The notes: generated by a model not told the origin, from the letters alone. A stretch of DNA of 64,000 nucleotides from Lysobacteraceae bacterium (GCA_028868545.1 JAGWUF010000005.1:1-64000); one strand, 5' to 3'. Shown: positions 35,506-48,376, numbered from the stretch's first letter. Translations and numbers: made by a program.

Positions 35506-37989
35506 ATGGATTCGTCGCCACTCGATCCGCCCCAACCCGTTTGCCGCGCGCACAAGTTCGGCGGCAGTTCGCTGGCCGATGCCGCGCGCATCCGTCATGT
35601 CGCCGATCTGTTGCTGGCCGATGACGCCGCACGCCAGATTGCCGTCACCTCGGCGATGCAGGGCACCACCAATGCGCTGGTCGCGCTGGGCGAAACCGCC
35701 ACCGCCGGCGGCGATTGGCAGGACGCACTGGACGCACTGCGCCAGCGTCATCGCGACACCGCGCGTGCATTGCTGGAACAGCCGGATGCGGTGCTGGCGC
35801 GGATCGACGCGCTCTGCGGCGAGCTGGCCGACCTGCTGCAGGCCACCTCGCTGCTGCGCCAGCCGGGCCGCACCGCACTGGAACGCATCCACGGCATGGG
35901 CGAAGTGCTTTCGACCACGCTGCTGCACGCGCACCTGCTGGAACGCGGCGGCGACTACGCCCTGCTCGACGCGCGCGAGGTGCTGGTGGTGCGCCATACC
36001 GACCTTGGCGCGGTGGTCGACTGGGATGCCAGCGCGGCGCTGCTGGCCGACTGGCGCGCGCGCCATCCGCAGCCGCGGGTCAACGTCACCGGCTATGTCG
36101 CCCGCGACGAACACGGCCTGCCCACCACGCTGGGCCGCAACGGCAGCGACTACTCCGCGGCGATCTTCGCCAGTCTGTTCGCGACCGACGAATTGCACAT
36201 CTGGAGCGATGTCGATGGCGTGCTGTCGGCCGATCCGCGGATCGTGCCGGAAGCGGTGCCACTGGCAGCGATGAGCTATCGCGAGGCCTGCGAACTGGCC
36301 TATTTCGGCGCCAAAGTCATCCATCCGCAGACGATGACACCGGCGATCGCACGCGGCCTGCCGATCCTGATGCGCAACACCTTCCGCCCCGAATTCCCCG
36401 GCACCCGCATCGATGCCGTGGGCGACCGCAGCAGTGGCCCGGTGAAAGGCCTGACCCTGGGCAGCAATCTGGCACTGGTGTGTCTGGAAGGCGCCGGCCT
36501 GATCGGCGTACCCGGCACCGCCGAACGCGTGTTTGCCGCCCTGCACGCGGCGCATATTTCGGTGGTGATGATCTCGCAGGGCAGCTCGGAACACTCGATC
36601 TGCTGCGTGGTGCACGAACGCGAGGCCACCGCCGCGCGCGACGCCCTGCGCGAGGCGTTCGCCCGCGAGCTGGCCGGCGCGCAGGTGCAGGGCGTGACGA
36701 TGCTGGCCGGCATCAGCGTGCTCGCGGCGGTCGGCGACGGCATGGCCGGCACGCCGGGGGTGGCGGCACAGATGTTCGAAGCGCTGGCGCGCGCCCGCGT
36801 CAATATCCGCGCGATTGCGCAAGGCGCGTCGGAACGCAATATCTCGGTGGCGATCAACAGCAGCGATGCCACCCGCGCCCTGCGCGCGGTGCACGCCTCG
36901 TTCTGGCTGTCGCCGCAGACCATTGCCCTGGCGGTGATCGGCCCCGGCAAGGTCGGCAGCGCCCTGCTCGACCAGCTGCAGGCAGCGCTGCCGCGGCTGC
37001 GCGAACGCCACAACATCGACCTGCGCCTGCGCGCGCTGGCCAGCCGCAGCTCGCTGTGGTTGTGCGAACACGGCGACGCCAGCGACTGGCGCACGCGCAT
37101 GCAGGCCGCCCCGTCCGCCGATGGCCTCGATCAACTCGCAACCCACCTGCTGGACGCGCACCTCCCCCACGCCGTGGTCATCGACTGCAGCGCCAGCGAC
37201 AGCGTGGCGCAACGCTATCCGGACTGGCTGGCCACCGGCATCCACGTCATCACCCCGAACAAGCAGGCCGGCGCCGGGCCGCTGGCACGCTACGAGGCGA
37301 TCCGCGCGGCCAAGGCGAAAAGCGGTGCGCGCTTCCGTTACGAGGCCACGGTGGGGGCCGGCCTGCCGGTGATCTCCACCCTGCGCGATCTACTGGACAC
37401 CGGCGACGAACTGCTGGCCATCGAGGGAATTTTCTCCGGTACGCTGGCCTGGCTGTTCAACATGTACGACGGCAGCAAGCCCTTCTCCACGCTGGTGCGC
37501 GAAGCGCATGCGCTGGGCTACACCGAACCCGACCCGCGCGACGATCTGTCCGGCACCGACGTGGCACGCAAACTGGTGATCCTGGCGCGCGAATCCGGCA
37601 TGCCGCTGTCGCTGGCCGACGTGCAGGTGGAAAGCCTCGTTCCCGAAACCCTGCGCGGTGCCGACCGCGACGACTTCATGGCCGGGCTGGAAACCCTGGA
37701 CGCACCGATGCGGACGCGGCTTGACGCCGCCCGCGCCAACGGCTGCGTGCTGCGTTATGTCGCGCGGTTGGAGCGTGATGGCAAGGCGTCCGTTGCGCTG
37801 CGCGAACTTCCCGTCGACCATGCTTTCGCCCACCTGCGCCTGACGGACAACTGCGTGTCGTTCACCACCCGCCGCTACTGCGACAACCCGCTGGTCGTGC
37901 AAGGCCCCGGTGCCGGGCCGGAAGTCACCGCCGCCGGCGTGTTCTCCGACCTGCTGCGGCTGGCCGCCGCGCTGGGAGCGAAGCTGTGA
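35506..37989 (+). CDS. thrA: Bifunctional aspartate kinase/homoserine dehydrogenase
   Basis: N-terminal [40 protein letters not shown] domains; HSD VTPNKQAG-type motif and [24 protein letters not shown]. Confidence 0.96.
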   Translation: MDSSPLDPPQPVCRAHKFGGSSLADAARIRHVADLLLADDAARQIAVTSAMQGTTNALVALGETATAGGDWQDALDALRQRHRDTARALLEQPDAVLARIDALCGELADLLQATSLLRQPGRTALERIHGMGEVLSTTLLHAHLLERGGDYALLDAREVLVVRHTDLGAVVDWDASAALLADWRARHPQPRVNVTGYVARDEHGLPTTLGRNGSDYSAAIFASLFATDELHIWSDVDGVLSADPRIVPEAVPLAAMSYREACELAYFGAKVIHPQTMTPAIARGLPILMRNTFRPEFPGTRIDAVGDRSSGPVKGLTLGSNLALVCLEGAGLIGVPGTAERVFAALHAAHISVVMISQGSSEHSICCVVHEREATAARDALREAFARELAGAQVQGVTMLAGISVLAAVGDGMAGTPGVAAQMFEALARARVNIRAIAQGASERNISVAINSSDATRALRAVHASFWLSPQTIALAVIGPGKVGSALLDQLQAALPRLRERHNIDLRLRALASRSSLWLCEHGDASDWRTRMQAAPSADGLDQLATHLLDAHLPHAVVIDCSASDSVAQRYPDWLATGIHVITPNKQAGAGPLARYEAIRAAKAKSGARFRYEATVGAGLPVISTLRDLLDTGDELLAIEGIFSGTLAWLFNMYDGSKPFSTLVREAHALGYTEPDPRDDLSGTDVARKLVILARESGMPLSLADVQVESLVPETLRGADRDDFMAGLETLDAPMRTRLDAARANGCVLRYVARLERDGKASVALRELPVDHAFAHLRLTDNCVSFTTRRYCDNPLVVQGPGAGPEVTAAGVFSDLLRLAAALGAKL

Positions 37990-38918
37990 GCGCCGCACGA
38001 GGCGAAGCGCGGGCATTCGCGCCCGGCTCGGTGGGCAACGTCGGCGTCGGTTTCGACGTGCTCGGCCACAGCATCGCCGGTATCGGCGATGTCGCCACCG
38101 TGCGCCGCATCGAGGAACCGACGGTGCGCATCAGCGCCATCCGCGGCACCGTCACCGAGCTGCCGCTGGAGGCCGAACGCAACACCGCCGGGATGGCGCT
38201 GATCGCGCTGCGCGAGGCTCTGGCACTGCCGTTCGGATTCGAAATCGACATCGAAAAAGGCATCCCGCTGGGCTCGGGCCTGGGCGGTTCGGCGGCGTCC
38301 TGCGTGGCCGCACTGGTGGCCGCCAATGCCCTGCTGGACGCACCCCTGCCGCGCGCGGCGCTGTACCCGTTCACCCTCGCCGGCGAGGCCGTGGCCAGCG
38401 GCGGCAAGCACGGCGACAACGTCGGCCCGATGCTGCTGGGCGGGTTGGTGCTGGCCACCTCGGATCGACTGACCAAGATCGACGTGCCCGCCAGTTGGCA
38501 CGCGGCGGTGGTACATCCGCACGCCGTGCTGGAAACCCGCCGCGCGCGCGAAGCGCTGGCCGGGGCCTATGCGCTGAAGGAGTTCGTGGCGCAGAGCGCG
38601 AACCTGGCGCAGGTGCTGCTGGGCTGCGAGCGCGGCGATGCGGCACTGGTGCGCTCGGGCCTTGCAGACGTGCTGGTGGAACCGCGCCGCGCGCCGCTGA
38701 TCGAAGGCTTCGCAGCGGTGAAGCACGCCGCACTGGACGCCGGCGCGATGGGCGCCAGCATCTCCGGTGCCGGCCCCAGCGTGTTTGCGTGGTTCGAAGA
38801 CGAAGCCCAGGCACGCCGCGCCAGCACCGCGATGGTGGCCGCGTTCGCCGCCGCCGGTTTCGCCAGTGACGTCCATCTTTCCCCGATTGCCGGCCCCGCC
38901 GCCGAGGTTCTGCCATGA
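37986..38918 (+). CDS. thrB: Homoserine kinase
   Basis: GHMP motif [25 protein letters not shown]; overlaps thrA by 4 nt. Confidence 0.95.
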   Translation: MSAARGEARAFAPGSVGNVGVGFDVLGHSIAGIGDVATVRRIEEPTVRISAIRGTVTELPLEAERNTAGMALIALREALALPFGFEIDIEKGIPLGSGLGGSAASCVAALVAANALLDAPLPRAALYPFTLAGEAVASGGKHGDNVGPMLLGGLVLATSDRLTKIDVPASWHAAVVHPHAVLETRRAREALAGAYALKEFVAQSANLAQVLLGCERGDAALVRSGLADVLVEPRRAPLIEGFAAVKHAALDAGAMGASISGAGPSVFAWFEDEAQARRASTAMVAAFAAAGFASDVHLSPIAGPAAEVLP

Positions 38919-40207
38919 AGACCTACAGCACACGCGGCCGCGCGCCGCAGGTTTCCATTTCCGAGGCCATCGCCGCAGGGCTGGCCCCCGACGGCGGGCT
39001 ATACCTGCCGGAAAGTTGGCCGCGATTTTCCACTGCCGATTTCGACGGTGCAGACACGTTGGCGGATGTCGGCCAGCGTTTGTTGCAGCCATTTTTTGCA
39101 GGCGACACCCTGGAAGCGGCCTTACCCGCAATCTGTGCCGATGCCTTCGCCATCGCGCCGCCGCTGGTGGAGTTCGGCAAGCCCGGCGACTTCCTGCTGG
39201 AGCTGTTCCACGGCCCCACCGCCGCGTTCAAGGACTACGGTGCGGCTTTCCTCGCCGGCTGTCTTGCGGCGCTGCCGCAGGGCGACAAGCCGTTGACGAT
39301 TGTCGTGGCCACCTCCGGCGACACCGGCGCAGCGGTGGCCGCGGCCTTTCACGGCCGGCCCGGCTTCCGCGTCGCCATCCTCTATCCCGATGGCCGCGTC
39401 TCATCACGACAAGCGCACCAGCTGGGCTGCTTCGGCGACAACGTGCAGGCGTACAAGGTGGACGGCAGCTTCGACGACTGCCAGCGGCTGGCCAAGGCCG
39501 TGCTGGCCGATGCCGATTTCCGCAGCGAAGTGCCGCTGGGCTCGGCCAACAGCATCAGCCTGGGCCGGCTGCTGCCGCAGGCGGCCTACTACGCGCACGC
39601 CGCCCTGAAGCACTGGCGCGCGAGCGGTCATGCGCTGAATTTCGTGGTGCCCACCGGCAACCTCGGCAATGGCCTGGCCTGCCTGCTGGCGAAGCGCATG
39701 GGCCTGCCGATCGGCGAGGTGGTGCTGGCCAGCAACGCCAACACCGTGCTACCGGACTTCTTCGCCGGCGGCGACTACGCGCCACGGCCCAGCATCGCCA
39801 CGCTGGCCAACGCGATGGACGTGGGCGCGCCCAGCAACTTCGAGCGCCTGCAGTTCCTGTATCCCGATGCCAGCGAGCTGCGCCGCACGCTGCGCGCCGA
39901 AGCGGTGAGTGACGCGCAGATCCGCGCCGCCATCGTCCGTGTCCGCGACGAGCGCGGCCACGTCATCTGCCCGCATACCGCCTGCGCCGCCGAGGTGCTG
40001 GACCGCTTGCGCGCGTGCGGCGAACCCGGCGACTGGGCCGCCGTCGCCACCGCCCACCCGGCCAAGTTCCCGGAAGTGGTGGAACCGCTGCTGGGCGAGG
40101 CCATCGTCCCGCCGCCCGCGCTGGCGGCGATGCTGCAACGGCCAAGCCACGCGCAGGGGCTGGCCAACGATGTGGCGCTGCTGAAGGAATGCTTGCGCAA
40201 CGCCTGA
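38915..40207 (+). CDS. thrC: Threonine synthase
   Basis: [48 protein letters not shown]; overlaps thrB by 4 nt. Confidence 0.95.
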   Translation: MKTYSTRGRAPQVSISEAIAAGLAPDGGLYLPESWPRFSTADFDGADTLADVGQRLLQPFFAGDTLEAALPAICADAFAIAPPLVEFGKPGDFLLELFHGPTAAFKDYGAAFLAGCLAALPQGDKPLTIVVATSGDTGAAVAAAFHGRPGFRVAILYPDGRVSSRQAHQLGCFGDNVQAYKVDGSFDDCQRLAKAVLADADFRSEVPLGSANSISLGRLLPQAAYYAHAALKHWRASGHALNFVVPTGNLGNGLACLLAKRMGLPIGEVVLASNANTVLPDFFAGGDYAPRPSIATLANAMDVGAPSNFERLQFLYPDASELRRTLRAEAVSDAQIRAAIVRVRDERGHVICPHTACAAEVLDRLRACGEPGDWAAVATAHPAKFPEVVEPLLGEAIVPPPALAAMLQRPSHAQGLANDVALLKECLRNA

Positions 40208-40303
40208 GTCTACCGGGCATTCCGCGCAACCAGTTTGGGCGAATCAACAGGCAAGGCCGACGGACTGGCGAAATCCGCCATGAATGGGATAATGGTCGGT
40301 CAA

Positions 40304-40380
40304 GGCCCCGTAGCTCAGCTGGATAGAGCGTCCCCCTCCTAAGGGGAAGGTCGCCCGTTCGAATCGGGCCGGGGTCGCCA
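40304..40380 (+). tRNA. tRNA-Arg (anticodon CCT), CCA encoded
   Basis: GGCCCCG acceptor, TAGCTCAGCTGGATAGAGC D-arm, anticodon loop CTCCTAA, GTTCGAATC T-loop, GCCA end. Confidence 0.95.
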
Positions 40381-40495
40381 GGAACAGGAATTACGTGTCG
40401 TGAAGCGGCGGCGAGTGGGGATTTCCCGCCGGCGCTCGTCTTCCCATGGGTTCCTTGATCCCACCCATTCGATAACCCCGTACCCGGAGTCCGCC

Positions 40496-42028
40496 ATGTC
40501 CCATCCCGTCCTCACTGCGCTCGGCCTTGCCGCCACCGAATCCGGTACCTACCTTGGCAATGGCGAATGGTCGAAGACCACCGATGCCGGCGTGATCGAG
40601 CCGGTCAACCCGTCCAACGGCGAAGTGCTGGGCCGCGTACACGCGTCCTCGCAGGCCGACTACGACCTGATCGTCGAACGCGCGCAGGCCGCCTTCAAGG
40701 TGTGGCGCACCACCCCGGCGCCGCGCCGTGGCGAGGCGATCCGCCTGTGCGCCGACGCGCTGCGCGAGCACAAGGACGCGCTGGGTTCGCTGGTGGCGCT
40801 GGAAATGGGCAAGTCGAAGCCGGAAGGCGACGGCGAAGTGCAGGAAATGATCGACATCGGCGACTTCGCCGTCGGCCTGTCGCGCCAGCTGTACGGCCTG
40901 ACCATGCACAGCGAGCGCCCCGGCCACCGCATGTACGAGCAGTGGCACCCGATCGGCCTGGTTGGCATCATCAGCGCGTTCAATTTCCCGGTCGCGGTGT
41001 GGGCCTGGAACAGCTTCGTCGCGGCGGTGTGCGGCGACATCTCCATCTGGAAGCCCTCGCCCAAGGTGCCGCTGTCGGCGATTGCCTCGATGAAGATCTG
41101 CAACGAAGCGCTGCGCAAGGGCGGCTTCCCCGACATCTTCTTCCTGTTCAACGACGCCGGCAGCGACCTGGCGCAGCAGTTCGTGGACGACAAGCGCGTC
41201 GCGCTGGTCAGCTTCACCGGCAGCACCAAGGTCGGCCGCATGGTCGGCGAGCGCGTCGCCCGCCGCATGGGCCGCAGCCTGCTGGAGCTGGGCGGCAACA
41301 ACGCGATCATCCTCGATGAAACCGCCGACCAGAAGCTGGCGATTCCGGGCATCGTGTTCGGCGCGGTCGGCACCGCCGGCCAGCGCTGCACCACCACCCG
41401 CCGCCTGATCGTGCACGAAGCGGTGTACGACGAGGTGCTGGCCAAGCTCATCACCGCCTACAAGCAGGTGGAGGGCAAGATCGGCGACCCCACCGACCCG
41501 GCCAACCTGATGGGCCCGCTCAACAGCCGTGACGCGGTGGACGCCTATCTGGATGCCATCGCCAAGGCCAAGGCTGCCGGCGGCACCGTGGAAACCGGCG
41601 GTGCGGCGATCGACCGTCCCGGCAATTTCGTCCTGCCCACGATCGTCACCGGCCTGAGCAACGACGCCGAGATCGTCCAGCACGAAACCTTCGCGCCGAT
41701 CCTGTACGTGATGAAGTATCGCGATCTGGGCGATGCCATCGAGATGCAGAACGCGGTGCCGCAGGGCCTGAGCTCGTCGATCTTCACCACCAACCTCAAG
41801 CGCGCCGAGGCGTTCCTGTCGGCGGCCGGCTCCGACTGCGGCATCGCCAATGTCAACATCGGCACCAGCGGCGCCGAGATCGGCGGCGCGTTCGGTGGCG
41901 AAAAGGAAACCGGCGGTGGCCGCGAATCGGGCTCGGATGCGTGGAGGGCCTACATGCGCCGCCAAACCAATACAATCAATTATTCCGATGCACTGCCGCT
42001 GGCGCAGGGCATCAAATTCGATCTGTAA
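40496..42028 (+). CDS. ALDH7-type aldehyde dehydrogenase (alpha-aminoadipic semialdehyde dehydrogenase-like)
   Basis: [60 protein letters not shown]. Confidence 0.88.
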   Translation: MSHPVLTALGLAATESGTYLGNGEWSKTTDAGVIEPVNPSNGEVLGRVHASSQADYDLIVERAQAAFKVWRTTPAPRRGEAIRLCADALREHKDALGSLVALEMGKSKPEGDGEVQEMIDIGDFAVGLSRQLYGLTMHSERPGHRMYEQWHPIGLVGIISAFNFPVAVWAWNSFVAAVCGDISIWKPSPKVPLSAIASMKICNEALRKGGFPDIFFLFNDAGSDLAQQFVDDKRVALVSFTGSTKVGRMVGERVARRMGRSLLELGGNNAIILDETADQKLAIPGIVFGAVGTAGQRCTTTRRLIVHEAVYDEVLAKLITAYKQVEGKIGDPTDPANLMGPLNSRDAVDAYLDAIAKAKAAGGTVETGGAAIDRPGNFVLPTIVTGLSNDAEIVQHETFAPILYVMKYRDLGDAIEMQNAVPQGLSSSIFTTNLKRAEAFLSAAGSDCGIANVNIGTSGAEIGGAFGGEKETGGGRESGSDAWRAYMRRQTNTINYSDALPLAQGIKFDL

Positions 42029-42037
42029 GGAACGCCC

Positions 42038-42334
42038 ATGAACACGCCTGTGCGTCAGACCAATACCCTTGCCGTGGTCAGCCTGGTCTGCGGCATCCTG
42101 GGGTGGACCGTGCTGCCTTTCCTCGGCAGCGTGGTTGCCGTCATCTGCGGCCACATGGCGCGTGGCGAAATCCGCCGCTCGCAAGGCCTGCAGGAAGGCG
42201 ACGGCATGGCCGTGGCAGGGTTGGTGATGGGCTATCTGGTCATCGCGCTCTCGGTGCTGGCCGTGATCGCGGTGATCCTGTTCTTTGGCGGGCTGGCAGC
42301 CGTGCTGGCCTTCGCCGGCGCGGCCGGGCACTGA
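42038..42334 (+). CDS. DUF4190-like small membrane protein
   Basis: [41 protein letters not shown]. Confidence 0.75.
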   Translation: MNTPVRQTNTLAVVSLVCGILGWTVLPFLGSVVAVICGHMARGEIRRSQGLQEGDGMAVAGLVMGYLVIALSVLAVIAVILFFGGLAAVLAFAGAAGH

Positions 42335-42338
42335 GCGT

Positions 42339-43394
42339 TTGTACTCGCTGGCACGCCCGTTCCTGTTTGGCGTCGATGCCGAGCGTGCGCACGGCATCGG
42401 CCTGCTGGCGCTGGAAGCCGCCTATCGCAGCGGCATGCGCTCGCTGTTGGCCAAGCCTCCAAAACCGATGCCGGTCAAGGTGCTGGGCCTGACCTTTCCC
42501 AATCCGGTGGGTCTTGCCGCCGGCATGGACAAGAACGGCGCGCATATCGACGCCCTGCTGGCGCTGGGGTTCGGGTTCGTCGAAGTGGGCACGGTGACGC
42601 CGCTGCCGCAGGCGGGCAACCCCAGGCCGCGGATGTTCCGACTGCCCGAACAGCAGGCGGTGATCAACCGCATGGGCTTCAACAACGACGGCGTGGACGT
42701 GCTGGTGCGCAATGTCGAACGCGCCCGGCGCAAGACCGGCTTGCTGGGCATCAACATCGGCAAGAACAAGGACACCCCGAACGACCGCGCCGAGTTCGAT
42801 TACCTGCTGTGCCTGCGCAAGGTCTATGCGCTGGCCGACTACGTGGCGGTCAACATTTCCTCGCCCAACACCGCCGGTTTGCGCGAATTGCAGGAAGAAC
42901 AAGCGCTGCGCCGGCTGATCAGCATCCTGCGCGACGAGCAGGAAAAACTGGCCGCCAAGCACGGCAAGCGCGTGCCGGTGCTGGTGAAGGTGGCACCGGA
43001 TCTGTCCGAAAGCGACATCGATGCCTGCGCGCGTGTGCTGGGCGACCTGCGGGTGGATGGCGTGATCGCCACCAACACCACGATTGCCCGTGATGGCGTG
43101 GCCGGGCTGGCCCTGGCCGAGCAGAGCGGCGGGCTGTCGGGCGCACCCTTGATGAGCCAGGCCACCACCGTGCTGCGGATGTTGCGCACGCGCCTGCCCG
43201 ATGACATTCCGTTGATCGGCGTGGGCGGCATCCTGCAAGGTGCGGACGCCGCCACCAAGCAGGCCGCCGGTGCGGCACTGGTGCAGACCTATACCGGCCT
43301 GGTGTATCGCGGCCCGGCCTTGATCGGCGAGTGCGTGGACGCCCTGCGTCGGCGCAAGGAAGCCCCCAGTCGCGGGCATCTGCCACCGGAATGA
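42339..43394 (+). CDS. pyrD: Dihydroorotate dehydrogenase (quinone)
   Basis: TTG start likely; [55 protein letters not shown]. Confidence 0.95.
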   Translation: MYSLARPFLFGVDAERAHGIGLLALEAAYRSGMRSLLAKPPKPMPVKVLGLTFPNPVGLAAGMDKNGAHIDALLALGFGFVEVGTVTPLPQAGNPRPRMFRLPEQQAVINRMGFNNDGVDVLVRNVERARRKTGLLGINIGKNKDTPNDRAEFDYLLCLRKVYALADYVAVNISSPNTAGLRELQEEQALRRLISILRDEQEKLAAKHGKRVPVLVKVAPDLSESDIDACARVLGDLRVDGVIATNTTIARDGVAGLALAEQSGGLSGAPLMSQATTVLRMLRTRLPDDIPLIGVGGILQGADAATKQAAGAALVQTYTGLVYRGPALIGECVDALRRRKEAPSRGHLPPE

Positions 43395-44446
43395 ACGCGG
43401 CCAGCGGCAACGGCTACCGCATCGTCGAGAACGCGCGTCTCGATGCGCGCAATACGTTCGGCGTCCCGGCACGCGCACCGCTGCTGGTGGAAGTCACGGA
43501 TGCTGCCGCGCTGCCCGAACTGTTCGGGTATGCCATGTTGCGCGCGCCCTCCACATTGATCCTGGGCGGCGGCAGCAACCTGCTGCTGGCGGGCGATGCC
43601 CCGGGTGCGGTGCTGGCGCTGGAGACGCGCCGGATCGAACGCCTGCGCGACGACGGCAGCAACGTCATCCTGCGCGCCGATGCCGGCGTGGTCTGGCACG
43701 ATTTCGTGTTGTGGGCGCTGGGGCATGGCCTGTGCGGGCTGGAGAATCTGGCACTGATTCCGGGCACCGTGGGCGCCGCACCGATCCAGAACATCGGCGC
43801 GTACGGCGTGGAAGTGGGCGAGCACATCCACGCGGTGGAAGCCTTCGACCGCCAGCAGCACGCCACCGTGCGGCTTGCTGCGGCGGCGTGCGCATTCGGC
43901 TATCGCGATTCGCTGTTCAAACGCCAGCCGGACCGCTACCTGGTGACCGCGGTGGAGTTCAACCTGTCGCGCACCTTCGTGCCACGGCTGGGCTATGCCG
44001 GCATCGGCGAGGAGCTGCGCGCCATGGGCATGGCCGAGGCGCCGCGCGCCGCGCAAGTGGCCGAAGCCGTGATCCGCATCCGCCGGCGCAAACTGCCCGA
44101 CCCGGCGATAGTCGGCAATGCCGGCAGCTTCTTCAAGAATCCCATCGTGCCGCTGGCCCGGGCCGAGGCACTGCAGTCGCAATTTCCAGCACTGCCGCTG
44201 TTTGCAGGCAGCGATACCGGCAGCCGAAAACTCTCGGCGGCCTGGCTGATCGACCAATGCGGCTTCAAGGGCCGGCGCGACGGCGATGCCGGCGTCTCCG
44301 CCGAGCACGCGCTGGTGCTGGTCAACCACGGCCATGCCACCGGCCTGCAATTGCTGGCGCTGGCACGCAGGATTGCCGAAGCCGTGCAAGCGCGGTTCGG
44401 CGTGGCGATCGAGCCGGAGCCGCGCATCATCGGGGCGACATGGTGA
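43391..44446 (+). CDS. murB: UDP-N-acetylenolpyruvoylglucosamine reductase
   Basis: [53 protein letters not shown]. Confidence 0.95.
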   Translation: MNAASGNGYRIVENARLDARNTFGVPARAPLLVEVTDAAALPELFGYAMLRAPSTLILGGGSNLLLAGDAPGAVLALETRRIERLRDDGSNVILRADAGVVWHDFVLWALGHGLCGLENLALIPGTVGAAPIQNIGAYGVEVGEHIHAVEAFDRQQHATVRLAAAACAFGYRDSLFKRQPDRYLVTAVEFNLSRTFVPRLGYAGIGEELRAMGMAEAPRAAQVAEAVIRIRRRKLPDPAIVGNAGSFFKNPIVPLARAEALQSQFPALPLFAGSDTGSRKLSAAWLIDQCGFKGRRDGDAGVSAEHALVLVNHGHATGLQLLALARRIAEAVQARFGVAIEPEPRIIGATW

Positions 44447-45387
44447 GCGCGAATCCGCATCGCCAGCACCTGCATGCCGCCCTGCTGATGCTGGGCAGCA
44501 CGCTGGGCTTCGGCCTGATGGCGATCTTCATCCGGCTGGCCTCGAAGACCATCCCGACCTGGGAAGTGGCGTTCTTCCGCAACCTGTTCGGGTTTCTCGC
44601 CCTGCTGCCATTGCTGTTCGCCCCGGCGCTGCGGCAACCCAGGCCTCTGCAGGCCTTTGCCGACAGCGTGCGCACCCAGCAATTCCCGCGCTACCTGCTG
44701 CGCACCATGATCGGCATTGCCAGCATGTTCTGCGGGTTCTGGGCGATTGCCCACCTGCCGATGGCGCAGGCGATTTCGCTGACCTATTCCTCGCCGATCT
44801 TCGTCACCATCGCCGCCATCTTCATGCTCGGCGAGAAAGTGCGCATCCGCCGCTGGCTGGCGGTGGGTGCCGGTTTCATCGGGGTGCTGGTGATCGTGCA
44901 GCCATGGTCGCATGCGTTCAGCCAGGCCTCGCTGGTGGCCGTGGCCGCGGCGGTGCTCAGCGCACTGGTGGCGATCCAGATCAAGCAGCTTTCGGCGATC
45001 GACAAGGCCGACACCATCGTGTTCTGGACCTATGCGCTGTGGGTGCCGATGGCGCTGCTGCCGGCCCTGCTGGATTGGCATTGGCCACAGGGCAGCACCT
45101 GGCTGTGGTTGCTGGCCACCGGCCTGATGGGCACCACCGGGCAATTGCTGTGGACGCGCGCGCTGAAGCTGGGGGATGTCTCGGCGCTGACGCCGATCAG
45201 CTTCATGCAATTGCCCATCGTCACGCTGGCCGGCTGGCTGCTGTTCGATGAAACCGTGGGCGCCGCAACCCTGATCGGTGCCGGCATCATCCTGGCCTCC
45301 ACGTTCTACATCGCCCATCGCGAAGCGGTGCTGCTGCGCAAGGCCGCCACGCGCGCGCCCAGCGAAGCCAAGCTGCCGGGCGAATAG
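44440..45387 (+). CDS. EamA/DMT-family transporter
   Basis: About 10 hydrophobic segments; LMLGSTLGFGLMAIFIRLASKTIPTWEVAFFRNLFG. Confidence 0.88.
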   Translation: MVSANPHRQHLHAALLMLGSTLGFGLMAIFIRLASKTIPTWEVAFFRNLFGFLALLPLLFAPALRQPRPLQAFADSVRTQQFPRYLLRTMIGIASMFCGFWAIAHLPMAQAISLTYSSPIFVTIAAIFMLGEKVRIRRWLAVGAGFIGVLVIVQPWSHAFSQASLVAVAAAVLSALVAIQIKQLSAIDKADTIVFWTYALWVPMALLPALLDWHWPQGSTWLWLLATGLMGTTGQLLWTRALKLGDVSALTPISFMQLPIVTLAGWLLFDETVGAATLIGAGIILASTFYIAHREAVLLRKAATRAPSEAKLPGE

Positions 45388-45477
45388 GCGGCCTCGACGC
45401 AAGATGAAATGCCATGCCTGCCACGCAGGGAGTCATCGACCGGCGGTACACTCGACGCAACCACGCGGCATCCAGGC

Positions 45478-46377
45478 ATGACCCAGGATCAGGATCAAAC
45501 CGATACCACGCAGCGCACGCTGTACAGCGACGGGCCGGCCCGTGCGACCAGGCGGTCGGCCTGCGTGGTCGTGATCCATGGCGAAGGGCTGGGCCGCAGG
45601 CTGGACATCGGCACCCTGCCCGTGCGCATCGGGCGTTCGCCCGAATCGGATCTGCAAGTCGCGCACAAGAGCGTCTCGCGGCAGCACTGCGAAATCCGAC
45701 TGCAGGACGACCGCTATCTCCTGCGCGACCTGGGTGCCACCAATGCCACCCGGCTCAATGAATCAAGGCTCGCCGGCGAACGCCCGCTCGCCGATGGCGA
45801 CCAGATCACGGTGGGCGAAAGCATCCTGAAATTCATCAGCCACGACAGTCTGGAAGCCAGCTATCACGAGGAAATCTATCAGCTCGCCGTGCATGACCCG
45901 CTGACCGACCTCTACAACCGCCGGCATTTCTGCGAGACATCGGACAAGGAAATCAGCCGCGCACTGCGCCATGCACGGCCACTGGCGTTGTGCATCATCG
46001 ATGTCGATCTGTTCAAGCCGATCAACGACCGCTACGGCCACATCCAGGGCGACGATGTCCTGCGCCGGATCGCCGGCATCCTGCGTGCCCATCTGCGCAG
46101 CGAGGATGTTGCCGCGCGCATCGGTGGCGAGGAGTTCGCGCTGCTGCTGTCCGAATGCGAGATGGCCGCCGCCCGTCAGCATGCCGAACGCCTGCGCGAA
46201 GCCGTGGCCAGCACCTCGTTCACCCTGGCCGGCGACCCGTTGCAGGTCACCATCAGTCTCGGGGTTGCCGGGCTGGCCCCGGGCTGCGACACCCGCACCG
46301 CCTTGATGGCGGCCGCCGATGCCGCGCTGTACCGGGCCAAGCACGAAGGCCGCAACCGCGTCTGCGTGGCACCCTGA
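45478..46377 (+). CDS. FHA-GGDEF protein (putative diguanylate cyclase)
   Basis: FHA: RIGRSPESDLQVAHKSVSRQHCEIRL; GGDEF: DPLTDLYNRRHF...RIGGEEFALLL. Confidence 0.9.
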   Translation: MTQDQDQTDTTQRTLYSDGPARATRRSACVVVIHGEGLGRRLDIGTLPVRIGRSPESDLQVAHKSVSRQHCEIRLQDDRYLLRDLGATNATRLNESRLAGERPLADGDQITVGESILKFISHDSLEASYHEEIYQLAVHDPLTDLYNRRHFCETSDKEISRALRHARPLALCIIDVDLFKPINDRYGHIQGDDVLRRIAGILRAHLRSEDVAARIGGEEFALLLSECEMAAARQHAERLREAVASTSFTLAGDPLQVTISLGVAGLAPGCDTRTALMAAADAALYRAKHEGRNRVCVAP

Positions 46378-46411
46378 GCGAGAGGCTGGCGCAACGACCG
46401 GGGCCTGCCGG

Positions 46412-48376
46412 CTAGAGGTAAGCCTCCACATCGACCTCGCACAGCTGCTCGTCGCTCAGGTACTTTTCCGAATAGGCCCGGTACACGCCCGAGCGCAGGA
46501 ACAGGGCGAACAGTTCCGGATCCAGATGTTGCTCGCGGCTCATCCTGGCCATGATGGCAAGGGCTTCTGCCAGCGTCTTGCCCGGCTTGTACGGGCGATC
46601 TGCCGCGGTCAACGCTTCGAAGATATCGGCAACCGCCATCATCCTCGCCTCCATGCACAGCTGGCTGGCATCCAACCGGCGCGGGTAGCCGGTGCCGTCC
46701 AGTTTTTCGTGATGCCCGCCGGCGATTTCCGGCACGCTGCGCAGATGCCGGGGCAGTGGCAGCGCATCCAGCATGGTGATGGTCAGCACGATGTGCTGAT
46801 TGATCTTGTAGCGTTCTTCCTCGGTCAAGGTGCCGCGCCGGATGCCGAGGTTGTGCAGCTCGCCGAAGTCATACAGCAAGTCCGGCACGCTCATCGCAAA
46901 CCCCCAGCGGCTGCCCTCCGGGATGCGCTCCTGCGGCGGGCGCGGCACGCGGTGCTCCGGCTTGTCCGCCAGCAGGGCTTCGGTCACCGGCAGCGGCAAC
47001 GGCGGCTGGGTGCGCCTGGCCAGTTCGTCGCGGGACAGCCCCAGCCGGTCATCCAGCGTGCGCTGCCATTGGCGTGCGGCGATCTGCTGCAGACGCAGGC
47101 ACTTCTCGTCGGACATGAACTCGCTGCCGACGTTGCACTCGGCCACGAACGCGAACTCCGCATCCAGCGTCTGCAACAAGGCATCCCGCTGCACCGCCAA
47201 TGCCTGCGCATCCCCGCCCTGCGCCACGCCGCGCCAATAGTCGATCTGCGCATCGCGCTTGAGCACCTCGAAACGGGTGCGAATCTCGTGGATGCGGTTG
47301 TTCACCGTTTCCAGTTTGGTCGCCTTGTCCACCACGTACTCGGGGGTGGTGACCTTGCCGCAATCGTGCAGCCAGCCGGCGATGTACAGCGCTTCCCACT
47401 GTTCTTCATCCAGCGCGAATTCCGCGAACGGGCCCTCGGTCATGTCGCAGGCAGCACGCGCCAGCATGAAAGTCAATTCCGGCACCCGCGTGCAATGCCC
47501 GCCGGTGTAGGTGCTCTTGGCATCGATGGCATCGGCCACCATCCGGATGGTGGCATCCACCATCGCTTTCTGCGCACGCAGCAGCTCCTGGGTTTCCAGT
47601 GCGGTGGCAGCGCTGGCGGCCAGGGCCTCGATGAAGCTGGCACTGGTGGCGTCCACTTCGCCATCCTTGAACAGCACCAGCATGCCCAGCAGCGACTCGC
47701 GACGATCCAGCAACGGCACCACCAGTGCGGTGGCCTCGGCAAACTGCGCATCCACCCCCAGCGTGGCCAGTTCCGTCACCGACAAATGGCTGCTGACACG
47801 CTGCAGATAGGCGCGAGCACGCGTCATCGCCTCCGGCATGGCATGCGGATCCAGTGGCGGCAGATCGGGGGCGGGTTTGGCCTTGCCGCCCTCCACATCG
47901 AACGCAGCCACCCGCAATTCCTCGCCGCTGGCATCGGCCAGATACAGCAGGCCACCGCGGGCACCGGCGATATCCACCAGCTTGTCCAGCAGCCACGGAC
48001 GCAAGACATCGAAATCGGTTTCGGTGGACAGCCGGCGGTTGATGCGCAGGAAGCGCCGCATCGCATCGCGCATCAGGTCGAACCCGTAGCCAAGCTCCTC
48101 GATTTCGCGCACCGCGGAATGGATCACCGGATGATCGGTGAAATCGAACCGCCGCACGGCCTCGGCTTCGTGCGCCAATCGCGCCAGCGGCGCGGCAATT
48201 CGTCTGGCCATGAACAGCGCCACCAGCGCGGCGACCACCAGCAGCACGACGAACTCCCACATCCCCGGCACCAGATCGCCGAACCAGCGCAACACCGCAC
48301 CGGTAACGGCCACCAGCCCCACTGCCAGCAGCGTGATATGCAGATACAGCGGTGCGCCGCGGTGCTTGTGCTCCAT
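46412..48376 (-). CDS. Membrane protein with GAF-like and HD-GYP domains (putative c-di-GMP phosphodiesterase)
   Basis: N-terminal TM/HAMP-like region; HD AGWLHDCGKV; GYP HHEKLDGTGYP. Confidence 0.88.
   Translation of the reverse strand: MEHKHRGAPLYLHITLLAVGLVAVTGAVLRWFGDLVPGMWEFVVLLVVAALVALFMARRIAAPLARLAHEAEAVRRFDFTDHPVIHSAVREIEELGYGFDLMRDAMRRFLRINRRLSTETDFDVLRPWLLDKLVDIAGARGGLLYLADASGEELRVAAFDVEGGKAKPAPDLPPLDPHAMPEAMTRARAYLQRVSSHLSVTELATLGVDAQFAEATALVVPLLDRRESLLGMLVLFKDGEVDATSASFIEALAASAATALETQELLRAQKAMVDATIRMVADAIDAKSTYTGGHCTRVPELTFMLARAACDMTEGPFAEFALDEEQWEALYIAGWLHDCGKVTTPEYVVDKATKLETVNNRIHEIRTRFEVLKRDAQIDYWRGVAQGGDAQALAVQRDALLQTLDAEFAFVAECNVGSEFMSDEKCLRLQQIAARQWQRTLDDRLGLSRDELARRTQPPLPLPVTEALLADKPEHRVPRPPQERIPEGSRWGFAMSVPDLLYDFGELHNLGIRRGTLTEEERYKINQHIVLTITMLDALPLPRHLRSVPEIAGGHHEKLDGTGYPRRLDASQLCMEARMMAVADIFEALTAADRPYKPGKTLAEALAIMARMSREQHLDPELFALFLRSGVYRAYSEKYLSDEQLCEVDVEAYL

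Noticed and set aside
40304-40495. tRNA-Arg as an integration site for a genomic island
   Set aside because: No integrase, tRNA 3' end duplication or atypical genes follow; the next gene is an ordinary aldehyde dehydrogenase
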